Notes under the pieces: generated by a model
What the model was told of the DNA's origin: nothing
The model's database searches: none
What the model saw: only the letters and a program-made list of their open reading frames with translations
DNA from: Pohlia nutans
Lineage: Eukaryota; Streptophyta; Bryopsida; Bryales; Mniaceae
DNA: 64,000 bases
Assembly (NCBI GenBank): GCA_022496805.1
Contig: CM040099.1
Location: 18,894,031-18,958,030, forward strand
Direction: 5' to 3'
Shown here: positions 1-12,714 of the stretch, in pieces
How the letters are laid out: every line of letters starts with the position of its first letter
How positions within the stretch are numbered: the stretch's first letter is position 1
Translations under genes and position numbers: made by a program

Positions 1-1972
1 CCAAATTCACATGCGTCCAAGTTTTAGGCTTCTCAATTGCACTTCTTGAAGGAATTTTGTGTTCTTGTAACAAACATTTACAATTATCTTTGAGTTAAAA
101 TCATGAAATCCAAACAAGTTAATAAAGTATTAAAATTATTCTTGGACACAATGCGTCCTCTTTGTCCTTTAGGAGTAAAACAATCACAAACATTTTAAGT
201 AAGAAAATATTTATTTGTATATTTATTATTGAATTTCAATGAAAATTATTTGAAAATTATTTGAACATTAGTTTAAAAAAATTGGAAATAAATATAGTAA
301 ATTCAAACAAATATATGAAATTTGGATCCGTAGCCCTCACCATGAGCATTAAAGAATTAGGTAACAAAATGACTTTACAGACCGGACTAACAACAACCAA
401 GTAGGTCCATTAATATAGAATCATCTAAAACCATACTTTAAGCAATTCAACATAGTTGGACGTATTTTCTCTAAGGAAGAATTTATTTTAATATTGGCAA
501 TTGAAAATGATGATTTTACAAAAGGAAAAACTAAAATTAAAATTATGGATAGGCACTCATGTAATTGTTAACCTCTAAACGATTGAGGGGTATTGGAGAA
601 AACGTTGATGTGTTATAATATTTGATCTCTTTTTCTTCGATAAAGTTGGTCGAATAAAAAAAATGAAAATCTTGGTGTTTTAAAATTATCCGTACAATTA
701 GATTTTCAAAAATAGTTTTATATTTTCAGGTAATACATTTAGAAGCATTTAATTTCAAAATTTTATCCAGATTACAAATTTTGTTTTAAGAATTTGAAAT
801 TTGCAATGATTGCTTGAAAACAAACATTCTATTCTAAAAAAATCGAATAATCTTTTCAAAGGAGTGAACATCATTTCTTTCTCCAAATAGTAAATTTTGT
901 AACACTAAACAATCTAGATTGAAGTGTTTGTTTTTGAAAATTTCTCCTTGGTGGAGTTAAACTCGGATTGACACAATTCAAATTGGGTTAGAAAGTAGAC
1001 TTGATTTCTTGTTCGGTTTTTATTTTTATTTTGAATATAAATGTCTTTTTATCCCAAGCAGCCTATAAAAAAGGAGAGTGACCATGAAATGGTCTATCTG
1101 TCACTTTGGGGTTAAATTTTTTCAAAGCGGAAGTTGCCTAGACCACTTAAATTGTTCCATGGACTTGTCAAAAAACCAATCCTTGTACAATTCAAATTTG
1201 ATCAATGAAAGCAAAAATAAAAGAATGATTTGAATACACTTTGTTTGGAATAATCACTCATTAGAGGAAATATGAGGCTATAGAAGGCCTCAAGTCCTTT
1301 GAAAAATAGTAAAAAGAGGGGCAACCAAAAAACCTATAAAAAACATCCTCTCAAGTTTGCCGCTGTGCTAATAGGTGTTGCGGTTGTTTTTCTTTTAATT
1401 GATTAATTTTTTGAATTTGTAACGATGTAGCAATGAGCCCAATTGGGGGGATTTTTTTATTTTCATAGTATCAATGCCACTGTAACAACGTCTTTGATTT
1501 CCAACATGGTAGCATGTGGTTGGCTATGCTTATTGGCACTATAATCAGAAAGTGGGCATTTTGAGCGTCTCTTGAAGTCCCATTTCTGCTCTAAAGTTCA
1601 GCGCAAGACTAAAGTGTAGGAATGGGTAAAAGCAAGGAATTAGATGTTTCTACCTTAACCCCCAAACGTACCCGGGTGTCCCTGGAATTGACCATTTGAG
1701 AAAAAATCATCATAAACTCTCATTTCAAAGAATATTTTGGAATTGATATACAAATGAAAGTTCTAGATTTTGAATTTTAGATTCCATCCGTACGGTTTGA
1801 TGCACTAATACTATCACCAATATTTAATTACAAAAATTGAAAGTTAAAATTAAAAAATCCTTCTAAACTTGATTACAAACAAAATTTTAATATTTTTGAG
1901 TAAAATTTGTTGGAATGAATTTGGAATTAGATACTCTTAACCGTGGTGATTCTTTATTTATTTATTTGTTTC
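1..1972. other. AT-rich intergenic DNA, no gene seen
   Basis: No open frame here looks like a protein, and both strands are full of stops. Single ends of the TTAA/CCCCTAAAG transposon family are visible: a left-type end near 549-560, a right-type end (GGGGTTAA) near 1098-1110 and a left-type end near 1653. These are probably remnants of old copies. Confidence 0.6.
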
Positions 1973-2550
1973 TTAACCCCTAACCGCCCAACCATGCATA
2001 TTTTGCTTGATGTACAGATTTCATCCGCAATTTCTCATCCGTCATGCGCTTTTTGTGGTGTGATTTTTTTACTGATTTTTTTTATGGGAAGTTAGCTTCA
2101 TGTAAGTGTGATCCAATCGAAAAGGAAACAATTTCTGAAAAAATTATGCCTCATTTTGTGTTGCAGTGTTTCACCCTAAAGTTTGAAGATTTTAGTTTAA
2201 AAGTGTTCTTGAAAAAATAAACTCATAAAATCAAGCATCCAAAAAATCTCCAAAAATCACTATACATAGAGTACTATATTATAAGCCATCACAACAAATT
2301 TCATCCCCATACTGTCAATATCTTATTCGTAATCAAATTACAAAATAATTTTTTATTTTATGTTTAAAAAATTATAGAAAAATATTAGTGATAGCAATCA
2401 AAGATCTAACCATATAGATTGAATCTAAATTTCAAAATGTATAACTTTTGTTTGTACATCAAGTTTCAAATATTCATGTTAGTTGTATTTTATAACGCAT
2501 CTTTCCAAAACTGCCCAAATTGGACATAGGTGAGGATGTTTAGGGGTTAA
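1973..2550. mobile_element. TTAA-flanked MITE (CCCCTAAAG family), about 570 bp
   Basis: Starts TTAA-CCCCTAACCGCCC and ends TTTAGGGG-TTAA. The TTAA target site and C-rich termini match the other family members in the window. The body resembles, in inverse orientation, the element at 3666-4243 and the interrupted one at 40771-41601 (shared segments around 'gttagcttcatg' and 'atgcatattttgc'). No coding capacity. Confidence 0.7.
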
Positions 2551-2985
2551 ATCTATGACCTCATTTTTGCAAGGCCACTTTTGAACTACAATCAATGCAT
2601 TTTTGGCTTCATCAACGACTTAACATACTTCTACATTTGTAATTTTAGAAAAATATGTAATCAAGTATGACTAAATTCAACCGTTAGATAAGGCAACAAC
2701 TTGATGAAGAATCTCCAAAAAATTGGATGACTTTCATTCAAGTATTGATGATAATGTGAGAAGAGTTTGAGTCTGTTAGTCGTCCAGTTTCTGAATGTTG
2801 TGACGTTTAGGAGTCAAGCCCAACGAAACGGGGATTTTCCTTCCTTGGAGAAGAAGGAAATCAAAAGAAATTTAAATTTTTAACATTGCTTTAAGATCAC
2901 AAGAGCACACAATATGTAGTGTAAATTTTACTGTGCATGTGGAGAGTAGAATTTATGAGCTCAAAAAAATCACACGATTGTGTAA

Positions 2986-3498
2986 TAAGAGCATCCCTAA
3001 TGCAACATGGTAAAGCTCACTGCAAATCAAAACCTATCTTTTGACTGACCTAAAATTAGAACCTAAAATTACCATCATTAGAAGCGCAATTAATATTACA
3101 TAAATTACATTTCAAGGAAAAAAATTGTGAAATTGGGACGTAGGTGAAATGTCCCATTGAAAACACCACATTTTCAAAATTTAGAGGGAGTACACCAAAT
3201 CTTGCTTAAAAATGGAAAGATCCTCCCACACTCCCTCTAAATTTCAGAAATAGAGGGAGAGTAAGGGAGAATCTTTCCATTTTAAGCAAGATTTGGTGTA
3301 CTCCCTCTAAATTTTTGAAAATGTGATGTTTTCATTGAGGGATTTCACCTACGTCAATTTTTTACAATTTTTTTTTCTTGAGAAATATCTCACGTTTATT
3401 TAAATGCGGTTCTAATGATGGTAATTTTACTCTCTAATTTTAGGTCAGTCAAAAGATATGCAGTGAGCTTTACCGTGAGTGCATTAGGGATGCTCTAA
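2986..3498. mobile_element. Tourist-like (PIF/Harbinger-type) palindromic MITE, 507 bp
   Basis: The element runs 2989-3495 and begins GAGCATCCCTAATGCA; the right end is the reverse complement (TGCATTAGGGATGCTC). It is flanked on both sides by TAA, the 3-bp target duplication typical of PIF/Harbinger MITEs. Almost the whole element folds back on itself around about 3240, so it is a near-complete inverted repeat and not just short TIRs. No ORF. Confidence 0.75.
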
Positions 3499-3665
3499 GG
3501 GGGCACTTAGGAAACGTGAAGAAATTACAAAAGGTTTGTAAGTAATTTGCACATTTATGAAGTGTTCTATAATTTTGATGGGTATTCTTATTTGAATAAT
3601 TTTAAGATAAATTTTGAGATACTGTTTATTTATTATTTAAATAAACCTCTTTATTGTTTGTAAAC

Positions 3666-4243
3666 TTAACCCCTAAAGGTCCTCACTGCTCTCTAGATTG
3701 GGTAGTTTTGCAAAGATGCATCATAAACTGCAATTAAGAGAGATATTTTGGACTTGATGTACCAATAAAAGTTGTACATGATGAATTATAGATTCAATCC
3801 ATACGATGAAATCTGCGAATGCCATGACCAATATTTTTCTATAAAATTTGAAAATTTAAATTTAAAATTATTTTGTAATTCGATTACGAAGAAGGTATTG
3901 ACATTATGTGAATGAAATTTGTTGTGACAACTTAAAATGTAATACTTTTAGTGTAGTGATCTTTGAAAATTATTTGGTTGCTTAATTTTATGAGTTGACT
4001 TTTTGGAAAAGCACTTTTAGACTAAAATCTTCAAAAAAATTGGTGAAACATTGGAGCATGAAATGAGGCATAAAAGTTTCACAAATCATCCCCTTTCTAA
4101 TTGGATCACACATGCATGAAGCTAACTTCCCATAAAAAGTTCAGTAAAAAATTCACAGTGCAAAAAGTGCATCACAAATGAGAAAACGAAAATTGCTTTT
4201 GTACATTATGCAAAATATGCATAGTAAATTGGGCATTTAGGGA
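3666..4243. mobile_element. TTAA-family MITE, inverted relative to 1973-2550
   Basis: Left end TTAA-CCCCTAAAGGTCC at 3666. The right end reads GGGCATTTAGGG near 4232, with the right TTAA mutated. The interior is an inverted, diverged copy of 1977-2546. Confidence 0.6.
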
Positions 4244-4636
4244 TTGTTCTCCAAACAATAAATAACTACCTAATTATTTTCTCACACCATTGGATAATAA
4301 CCTAAATTTATTCTTTCAGCTTTTGGAAAAGTCCATAGCCAAAATTGCACATTTTATCTAAAAAATCTAAATATAGAACATAAAGACAAAACTATAAATA
4401 TTTGTATGCGACATAATACCTAAAAGAGACGCAAAAGTTGATAATAATGTTTTTACATTTAGAGTGTCAAAATGAGTTATTTGAAATATTTAAATCTATA
4501 ATAGTATTTTTTGGAAATTCCAACTCTATAACATTTGTGTGGATGGTCTTTCATTGATGTGAACTTCAACATGCTATAAACGTTTGCTAGTGTCTTTGTT
4601 CCAATAGTAAAACTAGTTTGAAGTTTAGAGATTAAT

Positions 4637-5202
4637 TTAACCCCTAAAGGACCGCGGTTTTTTCCTGCTTTTGAGCATCATTTTCACCTCTTTCTACTCA
4701 TTTTCTTCTGAATCTTTTTTTCTTCTTGATAGAAAATACCAAATCAAACATTTAAATACATTTTAAGAATTTTTTTAACCAATTTAGCAATTTTTCCCAT
4801 TTCTTCAAAGACGGTCAAAAAATATTTGAAAGATTCCAATTTCATCTTTTTCACTTCAAACGCTATAATCTTGCAATCTGTATGGCCAAATTCTATGAAA
4901 ATTTTACCATGTACTATCTTGGTAATCTTTAACAAGATCCTACCGTTAAAGTTGAATTATAATAATTTTTGAGGTTTTTTTTGAGCCCTGCCCGCATTGC
5001 CCATTCTCCCCAAGAAAACCCCTTTTGTTCCATAACTTCCACTTAAAAAGTCGGAATCAAAAAAAAATTAGATTACCATTTTTGTATTGACATACCAAAT
5101 TCACATGATTTATTTCAAAAATTAAAAAAACAATTGACACCATAGAAACTTACCCGAACATTGAAATGTCCTAGTTAAGACACTTGGTCCTTTAGGGGTT
5201 AA
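4637..5202. mobile_element. TTAA-flanked MITE, about 558 bp
   Basis: TTAA-CCCCTAAAGGACCGCGG on the left; TTGGTCCTTTAGGGG-TTAA on the right. The termini are perfect inverted repeats over at least 13 bases (CCCCTAAAGGACC), and TTAA is intact on both sides. The interior is AT-rich with no believable ORF. Confidence 0.8.
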
Positions 5203-5439
5203 GGTTTCAATGGAGTTCACTTTTGTCTTAGAACGTTCTATTGAGGTCTTGGGTTTTCATCACACTACAACAAGATAATCATCAAATAAAGTCTAATTAT
5301 ATTTTTAAGCTTCAATGCAATATTTCAAATAAATTATTGAGATTTTGTATATGGATTATTATTAGAGAATTGATACTAAGAACTTGAGCAAACTTGGGCA
5401 TTAATAAATTCATTGAACAAAACGGAAGAGAAGAAAAGA

Positions 5440-6375
5440 TACCGTAGTTTACTAGCAGGTTCGACAACTTGCTGCCTAATATTTAATTAAAGTTCAAAAA
5501 GTAGGTTCGGCACCTAAAAATAGTATATTAATATTTTCAGCAATTTTCTATTTTAAAATTTTAAAATTCGGCTTAAATCCTATTTAAGTTTTTATCATGT
5601 ACAACTCTCTTGCATTGGATGACTAGTAAGATGTGTGTGAGGAATGGAGAATGCTCTGTGCCTTACGCAAGTGGAGTGGAGTTGTATCCAACAATGCATA
5701 TGGGATATGTAAACTTTGGAGTGAAGCACCTAGTTAGTCTTTAATTTTATAACACCCATAACTTTTGCATAGAATCTTCAAATGACATAAAATTTGTTGG
5801 AGGTGAAAGATTACTTGATTTCTAAACGTTTTTTAGACCAACAAAATTTCAAAAAAGTTGATCTTCTATGCACAAATGAGCTCCGAAAACCTGTTATGAA
5901 CGCATTTTAATTTTTTGACCTTTACACGGCTGCAATGTTTTGTCCATATCTTTTGCATAAAGACTTATTTTGACACAAAACTTGTTGGAGGTGGAAGAAG
6001 GATCGATTTCTCAACTTTTGTTAGTTGGACACAATTCTATAAAACTTCATCTTCTATGCTCAATTGGACTCCAAAAATCTGTGTACAACACATTTGAAAA
6101 GCCTCACCTAGAGTATTGCTACTTCTTAACCCATATTCTTTGTGGACAATGTAAGTGAGCTTGATTACAAAAAGAGCACCTTCTCTCCTCTAAAATTCAC
6201 ACATGCTTCCAGTGTAAGTTAAAAATTCTAATGAGAAGTAAAAATTTCTTACTTTTCGGCAATTTTGAAAAAAAATTAATATTATATCCGGCAAAAAATG
6301 CCAATAATATTCAAAAAAATTAGACATCTATTTTTAGAATTAATTTTGTGCCGAACCTGCTATTAAACTACGGTA
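5440..6375. mobile_element. TACCGTA-family TIR element, about 935 bp
   Basis: Left end TACCGTAGTTTACTAGCAGG (then TTCG), right end GAACCTGCTATTAAACTACG followed by GTA: long inverted termini flanked by TA. The interior contains two diverged copies of a roughly 75-base segment near 5755-5830 and 5945-6030, around 'aaacttgttggaggtg'. No clear protein. Its terminal bases are shared with the elements at 15447, 19386 and 50276. Confidence 0.65.
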
Positions 6376-7160
6376 TGCCATCTCACTGAGCATCATTAAG
6401 CATATCAAGTGAGAAGAGAAAGAAAGATTTATGAGCACATCAACCGAGAATGTAAGTTACTCGATATCATTTAAGCAAATTCTAATAATGGGTTTTCCCA
6501 AGTTACACCAAGTTCCTCCACCAAGTGAGAACTAAAATGAACCACTTACATTAAGTCTGAAGTGCACATTGCAAGTGCTAGAGTGCTAGATGTTAACGTT
6601 TTAAAGACTTATTGATGCTAAAGGTTACCAAGATGTAGGTAAAAATTATTTCATTGAGATCCAAAAATATCCTTACAAATTGATCTTACGGCTTATTTGC
6701 ATGTTTTATCATGTAAAACACATAGAATATGCTGACATACTTGTTAGCATTGTGTAAATGTGGATCTGTGATGATTATTCAGTGGTTGAGTCATGCATGA
6801 CTCTTGTCATGTTAGGAATGTTGGTTCACCTTAACGATCTACTTCTCATCTTTTAATTCTATAATATTAGGATTTCTCTATGGTATTGTTTGCAAAACGT
6901 AATACCGACAGTTCAATCTACTATCCTTGTATCATACTTAGTTGCACTAGTAATTCATTGTTCACTACTTTTTATAATATAATATCATTAAGATTATATT
7001 CTGTGTGTCTACTAGTAATCAACTTCCAATACTTGACGAGCTAAAAAGCCTAAACCTATGGATCTTCTTGATTAGCTTATCCTAATTTTATCATAATCTA
7101 ATCTTGTCATTTTGCCGATTCTAATTTACTAACTTTTACGTTAACTCTAATACTTCCCCA
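6376..7160. other. AT-rich intergenic DNA
   Basis: No coding signal and no clear inverted repeat seen. Confidence 0.5.
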
Positions 7161-7164
7161 AGAA

Positions 7165-7390
7165 GATTTTTTTTGAAGCTTCTAGATGAAGTTTTTTTTG
7201 AAGCTTATGGATGAAGTTTCTTATTGAAGCTTCTGAATGAAGTTTGTTATTAAAGCTTTTGCTTTTTGAAGCTTATGGATGAAGATTATTTTTGAAGCTT
7301 TAACACGAAGATTCTTTTTGAAACTTTTGGATGAAGATTCCTTTTGAAGCTTTTGATGAAGTTTTGTTGCGAAGCTTTTTTGAGAAGCTA
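7165..7390. repeat. Degenerate minisatellite, about 25-30-base unit
   Basis: About eight imperfect tandem units of the form TTTTTGAAGCTT-TGGATGAAG. Each unit carries an AAGCTT core and a following GATGAAG. Units differ by substitutions and small indels, so the array is old. Confidence 0.75.
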
Positions 7391-8390
7391 CATAAATTTT
7401 TAACTGTAATATTTAATATAATGTAATATATGTTTTTAACATACATTATTTAGTACATTTTATAAATTACAAACACATAATATATTATCATAGTTTATAA
7501 AATAAATGATAATTTTTTATAATTTATTTTACATACAAATTATACGGGAAATTATATTAAATATTAAAATAGGATTATTTTTTACAATTTTTTAAAGAAT
7601 ATTAATAAATGATTTTAATTTCATGATTTTAATTTCATAGTGAATGAAATTTTATAAATTTTAAATGAATATATTTAATATATTTATATTTTACATTAAA
7701 TTAACACAATTTTGACATTACAACATAAATCAAACGCCGCATGTTAGAATGACTAGTGGGACCCGTGCCGTTGAGCACATTAACAATCACTTGTTTTTGA
7801 GCTTGGGTTGTCTCCTCAACGGATTCCGGCGCGGAACGGTCGAGTGAGACAAAGCGTCCTGTATTGTATAATAGATGTTGATATGATACACTTTGAAAAC
7901 AACGTTGGATAGGTTAACCTAAAACTCCATTTATGACAAAGTGGAAAACACGATGATTCAACCGTTCATGAAAAAGCCAAAGAGATAGGCCTGAATTTCC
8001 ACGTCGGACCGTCAGACTTTTCCATGCCAGCCCGTACACTTTCCGCATGCGTACCACAACAGGTCCAGGCCAATGAAACCCGTCCAAATCAGAATCCACG
8101 TCGGATTTAATCACTTCCCCATTGCCACATCAGCACAAAGCAGAAGAAAGATCCAGCGCCCTTTTCCTTGCAACTTCGGACTTGGCGCCCCACGCACACG
8201 GTTTGAATCTACAAATCGTATCTAAAATCTACGAAATCGCAAGATAATTCTGACCTTACCTTCTATAATGCAGAGTAAAATCTACATGGTGGAAGAATTT
8301 CCGGATCCAAAATCTACGTTCCCGTCAGATCCTTTGTGCGCCATAGCCGGGAGACGAGGGTTTTGATAAAACGGGGACCGCCATATCCAT
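7391..8390. promoter_or_regulatory. Upstream region of the 8.4 kb gene
   Basis: 7391-7720 is extremely AT-rich. From about 7730 the composition shifts to GC-richer, promoter-like DNA that runs into the transcribed region near 8400. I see no specific element I can name with confidence. Open frames on either strand here lack support. Confidence 0.35.
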
Positions 8391-8643
8391 AGCTCCTCTT
8401 CATTGTCTCTCTTCGTCTTCATCGTTTGATCAGCTTCTTCAGTGTAGAATTTTGTAGTTGCAATTTTTTTGTTGCCGTAGTAGCAAACATGGCCGCTTCA
8501 TGTTCTATATAGCGTTTTTGGTGTGAATCGACGTTTCTCTGGTGCATTACGGTTTCGTTCGTTGGAGCTTTGTTCTTTGCTCTTATTCCTCCAGTGGCGC
8601 TCTATTTCTTCCTCTCTTTTGCAGATCTGAGGTTTGTACATTC

Positions 8644-8811
8644 TACCTCTTCTTTTAAATAAGATTTCGTTGCATTTGATGCATGTTTTGGTTTTGGCGG
8701 AGGAACAACGTGATTTTCGGAGTTTGATACCTCTTCTTTTGAATAAGATTTCGTTGCATTTGATGCGTGTTTTGGTTTTGGCGGAGGAACGACGTGATTT
8801 TCGGAGTTTGA
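8644..8811 (+). repeat. 84-bp tandem duplication in the 5' intron
   Basis: Two adjacent copies, 8644-8727 and 8728-8811, differ at only a few positions. They lie between a likely donor (CTGAG/gtttgt near 8630) and the acceptor gcag at 8853-8856, so they sit in a 5'-UTR intron just before the start codon. Confidence 0.85.
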
Positions 8812-8856
8812 ATTTTTTGATGTAGATCTGGTTTGGTTTGATTTGCATTGGTGCAG

Positions 8857-11262
8857 ATGTCCATTAATGACATATCAACTTGCCTCGAAGGAGGTCGGAG
8901 CTGCAACGGCGTTGGACGAGAGGAAGATGCGAGTAACCTGCTATGGTGCGAGCACTGTGGTATAGCCTCGTGCTTTGACTGCGACACGGACTTACACAAC
9001 TCCAAGCACGGACACCTTCGCGTGTTGCTCCCTGCATCGAAAACCGCGACGGTGCGAAAATGTGAGCACGGCGCTGATGGGAGCAGCAACCTGGTGCGTC
9101 TTGGTTTGATCACCAAACCCTCGCCGAGCAAGAACAAGAGGAGAGCGTCGAAGAACAAGGAGAAGAATCATCCCGAGACTGGACGTAGATTGTCCTCGGG
9201 GTCTCGCAACAACGATGGCGGAGATGGCACCGTCAAATTGTCGGAGACACCAGAGTTCTCCTCATTTCAAACCTTTGAGAAAGCGCCGTCGGTATGTGTT
9301 TTCGTTTTCTCATGTGTTTGATAAACCTTATGATGTACTCCCTCCGTCCTATAATAGTTGATGATTTTGAATTTAAAAAAAAAAATTAAAGCAAACTTGA
9401 ATGATTTCATCAAATCTCTTAATGCAGTAAGTTTCTATCTCGGAGTAGTTGTCTGTCCAAGCAGTATCATACTGTGTGGCATGTGGCAGCATGGTGATTG
9501 ATGTTCGTTGGAGTGTTGTCTTGAGTTTTCAACATTGCATCGTAGAAACTATGAAAGTATGTGGTTGCAATAGTTATAAGGTTCCACTCATGAGCAAAGG
9601 AAGGCTTTACAGACAGAAAAAAATTCCTGTGTACCTGTTTTGTGATTTTGCTCTGTTAGGATCAGTAAAAAAGCATCTTTAAACTGAATAAATGATTTGC
9701 ATTAAGTAATTTTGGACAGTTTGTTTTTCAAAAGCTTTATCTATTATAGGACGGAGGGAGTAAGTAACTTCGAAAGATCTGCAGGCACATGCATACAATT
9801 GATGTCTTGTAAATTGATGTCACGGTGGAGTTTAAAGCAACTGGTTGTGACGTTTTCTTACATTCATGTGTTTGTGCAGAGCTTGTATCTGAAGTCGGCC
9901 TTACGGGGTGGACATGAGAAAGCAGGCCTGGGGGCGCGTACAAAACAACACGTGACATGGCATCCGGATGTTAAGGAACCAATATGCACTTTGGTATCAC
10001 ACACTGTTGGGCATAAACGTGTGCCTTTCCTATCACGCCGGAGTCATCAAAAGCAATTGCGTCAGAAGAGCAAGGCATCTTCCAAGTCTCAGGCGCGTGC
10101 AAAGAAACAGGAGAGCAATAAGCACAAGAAGAGCGAACCTGTGAAAGCGAGGTACAGTCTACCCTTCGTAATATGATACTCCATAGTATGACGATATTAT
10201 TGTTTCAAGCAATACACATGTGAAAAGTCATTTCTGTGACTGATCCATGCCTGCCACCTTTGAAGTTAGGGCTTCCCAAACATAACATAACAGAGAGGAA
10301 CAACTGTAAAGGGTATGCTTCTGTTTCTCTTCTACATAGCCGCGTTTTCTCTTGCTCTTTAGGAGACTTTTGTGTCTGGTATTGACACGTTGTTTTCTGT
10401 TGCAGGGCTGATGAAATATCCGATTTTGTGGAGAAACCGGTTGCAGACCTTGCGTCTTGTGATATTGCTACCGATAAAGACTTCACCAACCCTACGCTGA
10501 GTGACTGTACATATTGTATACAGGAAGGGAGGTTGTGTGACTGTGTAAATATGTCTGAAGGAAGCATCAGCGATCCCCACCTGCAATCCATCCTTCTCGA
10601 GAGCGCTTTACATCCGGAAAGTCTTGTCAACAAAAGTGTCGAAGATGCAACAGTAAACGCGGTTGACGAAAAGGCCTCCGCGTTTGAATCTGACGATGAG
10701 TGCCTCAATGAAAGCTTCCCAGAAGAATACCGTCAACTACTTGCAAGCATGTTTCATGCTGCGACATCACTTGGACAGGTATACTTCCTGACCTGTTTTC
10801 CTATGATGTGGCAAACCAGTGTCACACATTCAAGTGTGACAATTTTTCAAGTATAGTATTTGTTCTGTAGGTAGAGTTTTCAATTCATGTTGCAATTTTT
10901 TATTGCGGCTTGATGAATATTTGGGACTGAGTTGATGTCTCATGGATTTGCAGAGCAAGATTTTAGGTTCAAATGTCAACTACGAAGCAGCTTCAGGGCT
11001 CTTTAGGTTAGTACCATGTTACCTCTTTTTCTTCTTGATCACTAGGTTACTACTGTTTCCAATATCAGTGCAGTGATATATTGTGTAATCTTTATTATTG
11101 GAAACGCATCCTCTGCATTTTTTTAGTCAAAGAACTGACTGGAATTTGCGTCCATGCAGGGATGTGAAGATACATGCTCCGGGTGCCAGTTTGACTGGGT
11201 CTGAACAGGTTTTCAAGCAAGCAACCCAGGGCAAAATTTCACCATGGATTTCCGTTGTTTGA
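8857..11262 (+). CDS. B-box-like zinc-finger protein, uncharacterised plant family
   Basis: Five coding exons with consistent phase: 8857-9291, 9880-10151, 10406-10778, 10954-11006, 11160-11262, giving 411 residues. The ATG at 8857 directly follows an acceptor (gtgcag), so a non-coding first exon and 5'-UTR intron are likely. Residues 31-53 show a metal-binding pattern C-x2-C-x4-C-x2-C-x4-H-x3-H (WCEHCGIASCFDC, then HNSKHGH), resembling part of a B-box. Exon 2 carries the block TWHPDVKEPICTLVSHTVGH, similar to a TWAPDVYDP-type block I recall in uncharacterised plant proteins, followed by a Lys/Arg/Ser-rich stretch that looks like a nuclear localisation signal. Exon 3 is acidic and Cys-containing. 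The C-terminus ends SPWISVV. Intron 1 holds a Stowaway-like MITE. Nuclear location is inferred; molecular function is unknown. The gene model is strong, the family name weak. Confidence 0.8.
9336..9762. mobile_element. Stowaway-like MITE in intron 1, 427 bp
   Basis: TA-CTCCCTCCGTCCTATAATAG on the left and CTATTATAGGACGGAGGGAG-TA on the right: perfect inverted termini of about 20 bases with TA target duplication, as in Tc1/mariner-derived Stowaway elements. The interior is shared, in opposite orientation, with the element at 27610-28041. The apparent ORF inside is not a gene. Confidence 0.85.
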
Positions 11263-12714
11263 AGGGGAGAGCGTTAAATCGGAAGAGACGAGTCTTTGCT
11301 TTTTGTAATGCAATGATAGTGCGTGGGAAATAAACCGAGGTAACCAGTAGTAGTGGTATACTTAGGGTATGAGGAAGATGTAAGACACTGTAATTTCTCT
11401 TGCTTGGAGATTCCTATGTGTATACACGAAGTGCTCAGTCAATTATGAAAAGCCAATACAGGGGCCACATCAGAACAATTTTGGCCTAATGTTCTGAAGA
11501 TTTCTCAGTTTAAAGCCTCCGTGTGAACAATGATTGATTCCTTGTGATTTACAATGTTTTGTCATGTATCGGTAACAATTATTGATCTCGTTAGACGTTG
11601 ATTCTGCCAACTCTTTGATTACGAGACGACTCTTGCAAGTGTTGCATATTCTTGTGTGGACACAGATGGCGATGCAACAACTGTCGGTATCTCGTGGAGA
11701 TTGTTCCTGCTGAAAGGTTGAAACCACCCTTGTAGGAAAAAGGTTCTGGAATTCTTGGAGGTACCAGTAAAAGACTGACCCATGATGTACAGTAACAGTG
11801 TTCGTCTCTTTCTGTATTGGATTTTGTTCCTGCAGAGACTTTTTGTTCACTAGTTCTGTTCATTATTCCACATGCATCTGTCTCATTGCAGGAAGGTTTT
11901 TCGTGCTGGAACCTTCACCTGGGTTTGGGGTTGGGCTACAAATATCAAAGCACGTCTTGTACAAAGTACAGGAATGGGGGGACATGATCAGTGGGGGACC
12001 AGGGACAGCATATCTTTCAGTTACGTACATATCAGATATGGTATGTTTGCATTTGAATATGCCCCTGTAGCTTTCCTTTTAGGTAGCGCAAGTTACTGTG
12101 AAGTTACTCTCCTCCACTCATTGAAGTAATAAGAAAAATAATACTAAAAGTTAAGAGAACCTATCCAAGTCAGCTTTCTTCAGATTTCATTTTTTTATTA
12201 CTTGCTACCCTAACGGCAGCATATCTGTGCACCAAAATTGGTTTTTGTGACCCAGGCATTAATTGAGAATGCGGCCCATAACATTCTTGAGTTGCATAGG
12301 TATTATCGCCACTTATGCCAAAATAACATTCTTAACCCTTTCTTTCAAGCTGCTGTTTTTACTACTGTACCGCTCATACTCTACATTTATTTTTGAAAAT
12401 TGGCGTAGCTTTATTACTTGAGTTATATCTATATTGACCAAGTATAACATTCAGTAGCCCTCATGCACTCTCATAAGTTTCTTTAGGTGCCCACTGTAGC
12501 ACCTCCGAATCTGTCAAGGAATTTGATGAATCACAAGGAATCTTCTCTAACTTTAGTAGCAAAGAAGGTTGGAGAGTTGGATTATTTTATTAGTAGTTTC
12601 TATTTTATCTAGTAGTGTAAAAGATGTACCAACAAGAGCTGAAGAATGTTATGTTGCTCATGATCTTAATCCTTCACCTATCCACTTATGATTGGTTGTC
12701 CTAAAACCACCAAC
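11263..12714. other. 3' flank and intergenic DNA with an unassigned exon-like patch
   Basis: 11263 to about 11450 is probably the 3' UTR of the upstream gene. Around 11640-12045 the composition is GC-richer and exon-like, with acceptor-like sites at ttcctgcag (about 11834) and tctcattgcag (about 11892) on the + strand. No frame gives a family I recognise. From 12480 to 12714 the DNA is AT-rich again and resembles repeated fragments at about 13990-14100 and 16700-16800. Confidence 0.35.

Noticed and set aside
9449..9682. 77-codon open frame between exons 1 and 2 of the zinc-finger gene
   Set aside because: It lies wholly inside the Stowaway-like MITE and has no domain.
11872..12129. Possible exon 'VFRAGTFTWVWGWATN' after a good acceptor
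   Set aside because: No partner exon, no family match and a second frame equally open; left as an exon-like patch.
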